Shown: positions 1 to 6,791 of the stretch, piece after piece
Position numbering within the stretch: the first letter of the stretch is position 1
How the letters are laid out: each line of letters starts with the position of its first letter
NCBI GenBank assembly: GCA_046714215.1
Contig: JBKKBM010000293.1
Location: forward strand, 1 to 12,535
Reading direction: 5' to 3'
Source of the DNA: DATLCI01 sp046714215
GTDB taxonomy: Bacteria > Acidobacteriota > Terriglobia > Terriglobales > Acidobacteriaceae
Length of the DNA: 12,535 nt
Notes under the pieces: generated by a model
The model's input: only the letters and a program-made list of their open reading frames with translations
What the model was told of the DNA's origin: nothing
Databases searched by the model: none
Program-made: the position numbers and the translations under genes

Positions 1-2641
1 CGTAGGCGTGGAGGAATCGGTTGCCGCCGGAGTTGACCACGCCGGCGGTGGCGGAAGTCGTGGTGGGAAGATTGATGGTGGCGTTGAACGTCTGGGCCGC
101 GGTGAAGGTATTGGCGGTTCCGGTCTGCGCGCCGGAGAGGCCGGTGAGGCCCGTGCCGTCGCCGACAAAACTCGCAGCCGTGACGGTTCCGCTGGACAAG
201 ATATTGCCGACGACATGCAGCTTCTGGGATGGAGTGGGGGTGTTGATACCGACGTTGACGGCGCTATCGCCGAGGACCATGGAGTTGCTGGCCGAGACCA
301 AAGCGTTGGCGCCAATGGCGGTCGCATTGGTGAGTTGGGTAGTAGTGCCGGGCCCGGAGTTGTAGCCGAGGAAGGTGTTGTTGGAACCGGTTGTATTGGC
401 GTTGGCAGGGGTTGCGGTACTGCCAGCTTGAAAACCAAGCGCAGTGTTGTTGTTGCCGGTCGTGTTGTAGTAGAGAGCGTTCAGTCCGCTGGCCGTGTTG
501 TAGCCGCCAAGCGTGTTGCTGTAGAGGACTTGGTGTCCGAACGCGCTGTTGTAGATTCCGGTCGTGTTGCTATAGAGAGCGTTTGCTCCGAAGGCGGTTT
601 GGGCGTAGCCGCCCGTGTTGCTCCGAAGGGCGCTGTATCCGACGGCGGCGTTGCTGTTGCCGGTCGTGTTGCTGGTGAGGGCCTGATATCCGACGGCGGT
701 ATTGTCGGAGCCGGTATTGCTGTTCAGAGCATTGGCTCCTACGGCGGTATTGAAGCTGTTGGTCGAGTTACTCGCCAGCGCGTTGAAGCCCACACCCGTA
801 TTGTTGCCGCCGCTGGTGTTGGTGAAGAGCGCAAAAGAACCTATCGCCGTATTTGCGTTGCCAGACGTAAGGCTCGGCAGGGTGTTGTATCCGAATGCTG
901 TGCTGTTAGCGCCGGACAAGCTGAAATTGCCCGCGAAGGTTCCGCCAAAAACGTTCTGCGTTCCAAAATTGTGGAGGAAGCGGCTGCCGCCGGAAGTTAC
1001 CACTCCGGTGGAGGCATTGGTCGTTGCGGGCAGCGCAAACAAACCAGTGCCACTGAAGTTCAGACCCGTGATCGTGCCGCTGGCCTTGATGTTCCCGGTG
1101 ACGTCCAGCTTCTCTGTGGGCGCGGTAAGTCCGATTCCCACATTGCCTGCGGGACTGCCGCTTCCCGGGTTCAATAGAATGTTGCCGCCGGCAAAAGCGC
1201 CGCTGGCGTTGCCTCCAGTGATGGTGACGTTGCCCCCGGAGGAGTTGTTGGCTCCCGTGGTGGATTGATTGTGCCCACCCTCGACGTTGATGGTCGCTCC
1301 ATCGCCCGCTACCAGCGTGCCGCCCTGAAGCGAGACCTTGGAGTAAGAGTTCAGTGCCAGGGTCCACGGGCTATTGGTTGCCGACTTGATCGTCACATCA
1401 CCGCCTACGCCGTTGTAGCCCGTACCCGCGGTAATGCTGACTTTGCCCGCCGGGCCCTGGTTCGTATATCCAACGCCTCCTTGAGGCACCGCCGAGCCGG
1501 CGGTCAGCGTCAAATCTCCGCCGGCGCCGCCGCTGGATCCGCCCGCGTTACCCGCGCTCAGGGTCAGTGCCCCGCCAGTGCCGGTCCCATCATTGGCTTT
1601 GACGGCGAGGGCGGCACCGGCCGCGCAGCAGGAGTTCAGTTGCGAGCTGTTCAGCGTACCCGTGGCTCTGATGCTTCCCGCTACATCCAGCGCCGCCAAG
1701 GGAGAGGTTATTCCGATACCCACAGATGAGTCGATCCAAATGCCGGAAGCGCGAATATACATTTTGTCGTCTTGGCCGGAGTATTCCCCGATCGAGACGA
1801 AACCTCCGTCCCCGAAAAAGATACGCTTGTCTATCAACGCAGTGGAGTTACCGCCAATGCGGACGGCGGCGCCATCATCGCCGGGGTTCCTGACGTGCAG
1901 TAGCGAATCAGGTGCACCCGTACCAATGCCCACGTTGGTGCCATTGTCAAACAGTAATGAATTACCCAGAACGGGGTTGGTGAGGGCCGAGTTAGTGGTC
2001 GTGAACTTAGCCACGTAGTTCGCGGAGTTTCCGTTACTGGTCACCGTACCGCTGGTGAGCGGCCCGGCTGCCTGCGGGTCATCTCCGGACAATTTGCCAG
2101 CTGTCAACCGCGCCGCCGCGGTCTTCGTCAAGGCAAAATCCGATACCGGACGTCCACCCAGCGACTGCGCGTCGCCCGCCGCCAACGCGTAGGGCACGCT
2201 CACTAGCTGCACGCGGGATTGCTCGGCTGCGCCTTCTTCCGCCACGCGCACGCCCATCCAGCGCGCTTCACCCGCGGCGAAGAGCGCCAGTGGCAGTCCT
2301 TCATTGCTGGTTGCCCCCAGCAGGACGGTGTAGCGGCCGTTGGCGTCAAGCGAGACCGTCTGGGTCTCGACCCACAGCGGCTCTTCGCCCAGTTCCGTCT
2401 TGTAGAGGGCGAAGGTCAGGGCCACCGCGCCCGCACTCGCAGGTGCGCCATCGGCGTTGGCGAGGACTCCGCTAAAGCGGATCTGGCGGGGTGGAGCGGG
2501 CACTTTTTTCTCCGCCGCGGGCTTCTCCGCCGCGGCTTGGGACGCAGAGGCAGGGGCATTGAGCGTAGAATCTTGGCCGATCGCTGTTGCAGTGGTGGCC
2601 AGGAAACAGGCCAAGGGCAGAACATGAAGGATTCGGTGCAT
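1..2641 (-). CDS. Secreted modular repeat protein with YadA-head-like and tail-fibre-like repeats (C-terminus outside the window)
   Basis: The minus strand is open for 880 codons from an ATG at 2641 to the left edge, with no stop, so the C-terminus is missing. AGGAG at 2652-2648 lies 6 nt before the ATG. Residues 1-22 look like a Sec signal peptide (MHRILHVLPLACFLATTATA), followed by an Ala/Lys/Glu linker containing a 13-bp direct repeat at 2508-2520 and 2523-2535. Residues about 50-155 form a beta-sandwich-like domain (VKFSGVL-type start, LYK, GRYTVLLG, ARWMGVRV, SVPYALAAGDAQSLGG), a type I know from many acidobacterial secreted proteins. Four copies of a tail-fibre-like motif follow (VGIG..P...L.V.G.I..SGT). 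A Gly-rich GG-x-T-x-T-AG repeat zone lies at about 355-500 and YadA-head-like repeats at about 579-762. The product is probably a surface or secreted fibrous protein. An unseen C-terminal anchor or S74-type autoprocessing domain is possible but unproven. Confidence 0.88.
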   Translation of the reverse strand, partial: MHRILHVLPLACFLATTATAIGQDSTLNAPASASQAAAEKPAAEKKVPAPPRQIRFSGVLANADGAPASAGAVALTFALYKTELGEEPLWVETQTVSLDANGRYTVLLGATSNEGLPLALFAAGEARWMGVRVAEEGAAEQSRVQLVSVPYALAAGDAQSLGGRPVSDFALTKTAAARLTAGKLSGDDPQAAGPLTSGTVTSNGNSANYVAKFTTTNSALTNPVLGNSLLFDNGTNVGIGTGAPDSLLHVRNPGDDGAAVRIGGNSTALIDKRIFFGDGGFVSIGEYSGQDDKMYIRASGIWIDSSVGIGITSPLAALDVAGSIRATGTLNSSQLNSCCAAGAALAVKANDGTGTGGALTLSAGNAGGSSGGAGGDLTLTAGSAVPQGGVGYTNQGPAGKVSITAGTGYNGVGGDVTIKSATNSPWTLALNSYSKVSLQGGTLVAGDGATINVEGGHNQSTTGANNSSGGNVTITGGNASGAFAGGNILLNPGSGSPAGNVGIGLTAPTEKLDVTGNIKASGTITGLNFSGTGLFALPATTNASTGVVTSGGSRFLHNFGTQNVFGGTFAGNFSLSGANSTAFGYNTLPSLTSGNANTAIGSFALFTNTSGGNNTGVGFNALASNSTNSFNTAVGANALNSNTGSDNTAVGYQALTSNTTGNSNAAVGYSALRSNTGGYAQTAFGANALYSNTTGIYNSAFGHQVLYSNTLGGYNTASGLNALYYNTTGNNNTALGFQAGSTATPANANTTGSNNTFLGYNSGPGTTTQLTNATAIGANALVSASNSMVLGDSAVNVGINTPTPSQKLHVVGNILSSGTVTAASFVGDGTGLTGLSGAQTGTANTFTAAQTFNATINLPTTTSATAGVVNSGGNRFLHAY
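350..907 (-). repeat. YadA-head-like repeats of 16-17 codons
   Basis: Within the secreted protein, residues about 579-741 hold ten consecutive units of 16-17 residues, and one or two irregular units follow. The pattern is N-T-A-(V/F/I/L)-G-x-x-A-L-x-S-N-T-T-G. Examples are NTAVGYQALTSNTTG and NTAIGSFALFTNTSG. The DNA period is mostly 51 bp, but copies differ at many bases, so this is an old, protein-level repeat and not a recent tandem expansion. Such units build left-handed beta-roll heads in trimeric adhesins and occur in phage-like fibres. Confidence 0.85.
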
Positions 2642-2670
2642 ACTGGACTCCTGTACGGTAAGGAACCGGG

Positions 2671-2690
2671 TTTCTACCTATTTCTACCTA
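2671..2690. repeat. Perfect 10-bp tandem duplication upstream of the secreted repeat protein
   Basis: TTTCTACCTA occurs twice back to back. The pair lies 30-49 nt upstream of the minus-strand ATG at 2641. A head-to-tail pair spaced by one helical turn is compatible with a regulator site or a simple replication-slippage repeat. The sequence does not decide between these. Confidence 0.6.
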
Positions 2691-2900
2691 ATGGACAGAA
2701 CCTCACGGAAGCCCACGGTCGTCGCACGTTTAGGCACGAACGTGAGTTCGGCATGTTGGGGGAGGAATCGAGCGCATGCTACTGCACTCAGGGGGCCCAG
2801 TCAAGGGAGATTCCCGCGTAAGTGTTGGACGGAAAACGAATTAGGCGCACTCTGCTGGGGATTTGGTTCATACCAAAAAGCGGTTTCGTCGGAATGCTGA

Positions 2901-2929
2901 TTGACTCGCCCCAGCGACCGACCTATCAT
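2901..2929 (+). promoter_or_regulatory. Sigma70-type promoter for the kinase operon
   Basis: TTGACT at 2901-2906 (-35) and TATCAT at 2924-2929 (-10) are separated by exactly 17 nt. Both differ by one base from consensus hexamers. Transcription would begin near 2936, leaving a leader of about 20 nt before the kinase ATG at 2956. The leader has no clear Shine-Dalgarno sequence. Confidence 0.7.
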
Positions 2930-2955
2930 GCTCGACAACAAAGGCTCCCTAAAGA

Positions 2956-4695
2956 ATGATCGGTAACGTCATTTCTCATTACAAAATCCTCGCCAAGATC
3001 GGCGAAGGCGGGATGGGCGTGGTCTATGAGGCCGAGGACCTAAAGCTTGGCCGGCGCGTGGCCATCAAGTTCTTGTCGGAGCAGGCCGGTAAAGACCCCC
3101 TGGCCTTGAGCCGCTTTCAGCGTGAGGCTCGGGCGGTGTCCAGCCTGAATCATCCGCACATCTGCACGATCTACGAGATCGACGAATTCGAGGGCCAGCC
3201 GTTTCTCGCGCTAGAGCTGCTGAAGGGTAGCACGCTGAGCAAGCACATCAGCGGCAAACCCGTGCCTGAGGCCCGGCTGTTGGAAATAGCGATCCAAGTG
3301 GCGGGCGCGCTGGAGGCAGCTCACGCGCAAGGCATCGTGCATCGGGACATCAAACCGGCCAACATCTTTGTCACCGATAGCGGAGCGGTCAAAGTGCTGG
3401 ACTTCGGGCTGGCGAAACTGGCGGGCCCACACCGCGAGCATAGCTCGTCCGGGACGACGATGGGACTGGGCTCGGTGGAAAGCTCGACGGGCACGGGCAT
3501 CATCGTGGGCACGGTCGCGTACATGTCCCCGGAGCAAGTGCGGGGCATGGAAGTGGACCACCGCTCTGACATCTTCTCTTTCGGAGCGGTGTTGTACGAG
3601 ATGGCGACTGGGCACCAGGCATTTGGCGGTCCCACGTCCGGCGTGGTGTTTGCTTCCATCCTGAACCAGAATCCCCCGAGCGCGGCGCGCTTCAATCGCG
3701 AACTGTCTTCGCCGTGGGACATCGTGCTCAGCCGGGCGCTGGAGAAAGATCTGGAACTCCGCTATCAGACGATGAGCGACTTCAAGTCGGAGTTGCACCG
3801 GATCAAACGCGATAGCAGCCGACATCCCGCGCACGAAAGCACCATTCAGGTGGCGCCGAAAACGCAATTGTTGGCGCTACCCGGTCAGAGATGGATGGCC
3901 GGCGGGATGGCAGCGGCGTTGCTGGTGATCCTGTCACTGGTAGCGGCCTGGTACATATGGCTTCGTCCCCAGCGGGTGAAGATCGAGACGGTCGCCGTGT
4001 TGCCGTTCACGAGTGATAGTGCAGAGGCGGCGTCGGTATCGAACAATCTGGCGGAAGCGGCGGCGGAGGCGATCAGTAACGGGCTCTCGCAAGTGCCGGA
4101 GCTCTCCACCAAGGCCAGCAGTGAGACGGACCGCTTCAAAGGCACAACGGAAAAACCCAGCGAAGTAGGCAAGAAGTTGGGAGTTGAAGGGGTGATCTCC
4201 GGTGGGGTAACGGTGAAGAACACCTATTTCACCATTTCCGTGGAACTTGTGAGTGTGGCCAATGGGATCAAGATATTTGGCAGGAAATACCCCGGAGAAG
4301 TCAGCCCCGAAGGTGTAGTGAAAGTGGAGCAGGAGATCACGCGGGACCTGGCCGAGAAGTTGGGTCGCAAGGTATCCCAAGAAGTGTTGGATAGCATGAA
4401 AAGCTCGGTGGATGTGGCCAAGTTCACAGCTGAAATCTACGGCGTGGTCTACGACGCCAGTTCCAAGCCGGTGCCGGGCGCGGAGGTGAGACTCACGCAC
4501 CAGCCCAAGTCGTTTACGCGCACGGCTTTGACCGATGAAGAAGGTAATTATCGTTTTGCCCAAGTCCCTCCGGGCGAGGGTTATCAGATCGAAGCCTCGA
4601 ACCGAGGCATTAAGTCGGATGCGCGTCCCGGCCTGCCTGCGCTTCCGGGGCAGGACCGGCGGGTTTTTCCGCCGCTGTTGTTGAAAGCCCAATAA
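2956..4695 (+). CDS. Transmembrane Ser/Thr protein kinase with TolB-like and carboxypeptidase-regulatory-like C-terminal domains
   Basis: This 579-residue Hanks-type kinase appears catalytically complete. It has a glycine loop GEGGMG at 16-21, K38 in VAIK, a probable helix-C Glu at 57, HRD at 129-131, DFG at 149-151 and GT...SPE at 185-193. The activation loop has ten Ser/Thr between 163 and 180, which are candidate autophosphorylation sites. One membrane helix lies at about 314-336. The outer part has a TolB/FlgO-like fold at about 342-485 (VAVLPF, AEAISNGL, GVEGVISGGV, FGRKYPGE). At about 492-560 is a carboxypeptidase-regulatory-like beta-sandwich (GVVYDASSKPVPGAEVRLT, EEGNYRFAQVPPG). The kinase should face the cytoplasm and the sensory part the periplasm. 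The start is the first in-frame ATG after a good promoter. Only the general family is certain; substrates and ligand are unknown. Confidence 0.95.
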   Translation: MIGNVISHYKILAKIGEGGMGVVYEAEDLKLGRRVAIKFLSEQAGKDPLALSRFQREARAVSSLNHPHICTIYEIDEFEGQPFLALELLKGSTLSKHISGKPVPEARLLEIAIQVAGALEAAHAQGIVHRDIKPANIFVTDSGAVKVLDFGLAKLAGPHREHSSSGTTMGLGSVESSTGTGIIVGTVAYMSPEQVRGMEVDHRSDIFSFGAVLYEMATGHQAFGGPTSGVVFASILNQNPPSAARFNRELSSPWDIVLSRALEKDLELRYQTMSDFKSELHRIKRDSSRHPAHESTIQVAPKTQLLALPGQRWMAGGMAAALLVILSLVAAWYIWLRPQRVKIETVAVLPFTSDSAEAASVSNNLAEAAAEAISNGLSQVPELSTKASSETDRFKGTTEKPSEVGKKLGVEGVISGGVTVKNTYFTISVELVSVANGIKIFGRKYPGEVSPEGVVKVEQEITRDLAEKLGRKVSQEVLDSMKSSVDVAKFTAEIYGVVYDASSKPVPGAEVRLTHQPKSFTRTALTDEEGNYRFAQVPPGEGYQIEASNRGIKSDARPGLPALPGQDRRVFPPLLLKAQ

Positions 4696-5112
4696 ATGAG
4701 CATTCGTTACAATCCGTCGTTCGCTAGCTTGGTCTGGCTGCTGTTGCTGGGCGGAGCTCTATCCGCCGGAGCGCAGACCAAGCAGGACCTGTACCAGACG
4801 GCGGACGCGGCCGCGACGGCGGGAAAGATCGAGGAGTCGCAGAAAGCGTACTGCCAGGTAGCGAAGATGGATCCCAAGTATCGAGACGCGAAGATGTTAT
4901 GCGCGATCATGACGGAGGAACTGGGCCGGGAGAAGAAGAAGAACGAGGAGCGCTTCACCACCGGCATGAAGGAATTCAAAGAGGGACGATATGATTCGGC
5001 GCAGCGTGAGTTCGCCAACATCCGTTGGGGACTGCATCTAGAAGAGGCTCAACAATATCTTAAGGTAAAGATCCCGCAGGCGCGCCAGACCGCGAAAGAC
5101 CAGCGGCGCTGA
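4696..5112 (+). CDS. Small exported TPR-like helical protein
   Basis: The 138-residue product starts at an ATG directly abutting the TAA of the kinase gene, with no intervening base and no Shine-Dalgarno sequence of its own. It is therefore likely translated by coupling. Residues 1-26 form a Sec signal peptide (LVWLLLLGGALSAGA) with probable cleavage before Q27. The mature part is charged and helical, with two TPR-like helix pairs: LYQTADAAATAGKIEESQKA at about 32-51 and a second around residues 95-120 (GMKEFKEGRYDSAQREF). It probably sits in the periplasm near the kinase sensor domain and could modulate it, an inference from operon structure. No specific family is recognised. Confidence 0.85.
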   Translation: MSIRYNPSFASLVWLLLLGGALSAGAQTKQDLYQTADAAATAGKIEESQKAYCQVAKMDPKYRDAKMLCAIMTEELGREKKKNEERFTTGMKEFKEGRYDSAQREFANIRWGLHLEEAQQYLKVKIPQARQTAKDQRR

Positions 5113-5120
5113 GTTGGTCC

Positions 5121-5145
5121 ACGTCCCCGTTTATTCTGCGGACGT
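5121..5145. terminator. Possible weak hairpin between convergent genes
   Basis: ACGTCC at 5121-5126 pairs with GGACGT at 5140-5145 around a 13-nt loop, and TT follows on the plus strand. It lies just after the stop of the plus-strand operon and overlaps the last codons of the convergent cyclase. The stem is short and the T-run minimal, so this is a tentative call. No better terminator is visible in the 18-bp gap. Confidence 0.22.
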
Positions 5146-6429
5146 TTGCGCCACGCGCAGAAGTTGTCCCCCGATCAAAAGCGTGACGCCCACAGGTAAA
5201 TGGGTCTTTTCCCGCACTTTCACAAAGGTACCGTTGCGACTGCCCGTATCTTCGAGGAAGAAATCTTCGCCGCGATGGAAGACTTTCGCGTGGGAGCGGC
5301 TCATGCTGAGATCGTCAGGAAAAGTGTAGGTGCCTTTGATCCGGCCCCAGGTGACTTCCTCCTCACGGAGCAGATAGTGGCCTTGGTCCGGGCCCGTCGA
5401 CGCAAATTCAGCCGGGGCGGTATCGAGCAACTCGGCAAGATCGCGGATGTGCAGGCCGCTAGCCGCGGCGGATGCGAGCGCGGTCGCGTTGACCCGGAAC
5501 TGGAAAGATTGCTGGCCCATCCGGACCACATCTCCCTCTTGCAGACGATAAGGGCCGATCAGGCTGAAGAACACTGATGACCCGTCGATAGGCTCCACGA
5601 ATAACTGGCCTTCTTGGATGAGCACACGCGCATGGCGAGACTGCATCTTGTTGTCATGGGGAAAAGTCAGGTTGCCTTGGTTCCTACCGATGACGGCTGG
5701 GCCTGGTTGCAGCGAGTGCACGATGCCGGGCGATCCGTCTTTGCGGACCTGCTGCAGTTTGAAACGCAGCGTGGAGGCGACCTGGGGGTTGGGAGCGACG
5801 AGGCTGTGCGCCGCGGTCACCATGGTGCTGGGCTGCTCTCTCCAGGCCACTTCAAACAGGTCCCGCGTCTCCGCTTTGCCTTTAAGCTCGAACTTACCTA
5901 AATACTGGAATACGAAACGTCCGCTCTCCGCCAGCGCTTGATGGATGGTGTCAGATACCAGGATCTGCTCGGGCGCAGCATTCGTCTCGACCCGGGAAGC
6001 GGTATTGACCACGTCCCCATAGACATCATCCTTTTTTACGATGCCGAGACCATAATTGAGTCCGATGCGGATGGAGATGCGGTGAGTCTCTGGTTTCGCA
6101 GCTTGTTCGGCCGTGATGATCCGTTGCATCTCGATGGCGGCAGCGACGGCTTGGCCGTTGTCTTCGAAGGAGGCCATGATCGAGTCGCCGATGGTTTTGA
6201 TGACACGTCCACCATGGCGCTCAGCGATCTCGCCCAGTAAGCCATTACAGCGGTGCACCATCAGAGTGCCGGCGGAATCTCCGAATCGCTCATAGTAGGC
6301 GGTGGAACCCTTGATGTCGGTGAACATCACGGTGATGTTGCGCCGGTACTTGTCCAACTGCGCCGCGAGCTCCGGTTCCAAGTGTGCGACCTTGAGGATC
6401 CGGCTGACGCTGTCGTCTTTGCGATTCAT
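5131..6429 (-). CDS. Class III adenylate cyclase with two C-terminal FHA domains
   Basis: This 432-residue soluble protein likely makes cAMP from ATP. The cyclase homology domain (about 30-195) keeps every expected residue: metal Asp 38 in FTDIKGST and Asp 82 in GDSIMASF, adenine-selecting Lys 78 and Asp 135, and transition-state Asn 142 and Arg 146 in VNTASRVE. Lys/Asp at the selecting positions favours ATP over GTP. FHA-1 (about 235-315) has GR at 248-249 and SRH at 264-266 but lacks the usual Asn-Gly-Thr. FHA-2 (about 350-428) has GR at 362-363, SRSH at 377-380 and SRNGT at 397-401, so it should bind phosphothreonine. No membrane segment is seen. The gene converges on the kinase operon, so a phosphorylated kinase is a plausible FHA ligand, though unproven. 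The ATG at 6429 is preceded only by a weak AAGG. It stands alone, with 362 bp separating it from the next minus-strand gene upstream. Confidence 0.94.
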   Translation of the reverse strand: MNRKDDSVSRILKVAHLEPELAAQLDKYRRNITVMFTDIKGSTAYYERFGDSAGTLMVHRCNGLLGEIAERHGGRVIKTIGDSIMASFEDNGQAVAAAIEMQRIITAEQAAKPETHRISIRIGLNYGLGIVKKDDVYGDVVNTASRVETNAAPEQILVSDTIHQALAESGRFVFQYLGKFELKGKAETRDLFEVAWREQPSTMVTAAHSLVAPNPQVASTLRFKLQQVRKDGSPGIVHSLQPGPAVIGRNQGNLTFPHDNKMQSRHARVLIQEGQLFVEPIDGSSVFFSLIGPYRLQEGDVVRMGQQSFQFRVNATALASAAASGLHIRDLAELLDTAPAEFASTGPDQGHYLLREEEVTWGRIKGTYTFPDDLSMSRSHAKVFHRGEDFFLEDTGSRNGTFVKVREKTHLPVGVTLLIGGQLLRVAQTSAE

Positions 6430-6791
6430 GCTAGTAAGGCCTTGGCACTTTCGACACGATCAACGGGGCGGAGTTCACGTAGAGGCATAGCATCTCCAAT
6501 ACCCAGATACGAGGGTGGTCAGAAGGCAATGCATTATCACATAAGGTCTCATTGGCGGACATCTGACAATGGCAATCCGTTTTCCAGAGGGAGGGGCGCC
6601 GAGAATAGCGACGGAATCGCTTTCCGTCTGCCATGAGCTTGGGGAGGGGGTATGCAGGCCGGCGAAGCGGGAGTCAAAGAAGCGATCTTCTCATCCTTCA
6701 TCGCTTCAAGAGTGAAGGATGAGAAGAATCGTTGCTGGGTCAACAGAGCAATCGCTCTAACTGGCTGCTTTTAACAGATTTCACCCGGCCC
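6430..6791. other. Non-coding gap between the cyclase gene and the Tat-protein gene
   Basis: This 362-bp stretch contains no supported gene. Two minus-strand open frames of 64-67 codons at 6431-6634 and 6549-6743 overlap each other, lack ribosome-binding sites and look low-complexity, so they are left out. The notable structure is the hairpin at 6683-6731. A small second stem (AGAGC at 6745-6749 with GCTCT at 6754-6758) lies between it and the Tat gene stop. The cyclase promoter should be in the left half, but I see no pair of good -35 and -10 boxes. Confidence 0.65.
6683..6731 (-). terminator. Long hairpin, likely end of the sigma/CHAT/Tat operon transcript
   Basis: The arm at 6683-6700 (CGATCTTCTCATCCTTCA) is the reverse complement of 6713-6731 apart from one bulged base. 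Of these, 14 bp (6687-6700 with 6713-6726) are continuous, and the loop is 12 nt. It lies about 60 nt beyond the stop codon of the Tat protein, the last gene of the minus-strand operon. No clear T-run follows on the minus strand (CTTCTTTGACTCC), so it may be a 3'-end stabilising or processing structure and not a classical intrinsic terminator. Confidence 0.5.

Larger units (their letters stand above)
2642..2955. other. Divergent intergenic region without a credible gene
   Basis: This 314-bp gap separates the start codons of the left secreted protein and the kinase. It holds the ribosome-binding site of the left gene (2648-2652), a perfect 10-bp tandem repeat (2671-2690) and alternative small hairpins: CACGTT at 2725-2730 with AACGTG at 2739-2744, or CGAAC at 2737-2741 with GTTCG at 2746-2750. 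It also holds the kinase promoter. A 69-codon open frame at 2691-2900 has no ribosome-binding site and no recognisable product, so I treat it as chance. I see no convincing promoter for the left gene. Confidence 0.7.

Noticed and set aside
8..1177. Long plus-strand open frame of 389 codons, rich in Gly, Val and Ala
   Set aside because: It is antisense to the secreted repeat protein. Its apparent repeats are the mirror of the 51-bp head repeats. It has no signal, domain or ribosome-binding site, whereas the minus-strand reading has a signal peptide and known motifs.
1..2641. Prophage tail fibre as evidence of a prophage
   Set aside because: The protein has a Sec signal peptide and an N-terminal sandwich domain, and no other phage gene is present, so a bacterial secreted protein is more likely.
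2219..2821. Plus-strand open frame of 200 codons
   Set aside because: It is antisense to the N-terminus and signal peptide of the left gene and then runs into the intergenic region; the product is low-complexity Arg/Gly-rich and has no family resemblance.
2691..2900. 69-codon open frame in the divergent intergenic region
   Set aside because: It has no ribosome-binding site and no recognisable feature, and it ends just before the kinase promoter.
3211..3867. 218-codon minus-strand frame inside the kinase gene
   Set aside because: It is antisense to the conserved kinase motifs and is an expected high-GC shadow.
6431..6743. Two small minus-strand open frames between the cyclase and Tat genes
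   Set aside because: They overlap each other, lack ribosome-binding sites and look like random translation; one runs into the hairpin arm.
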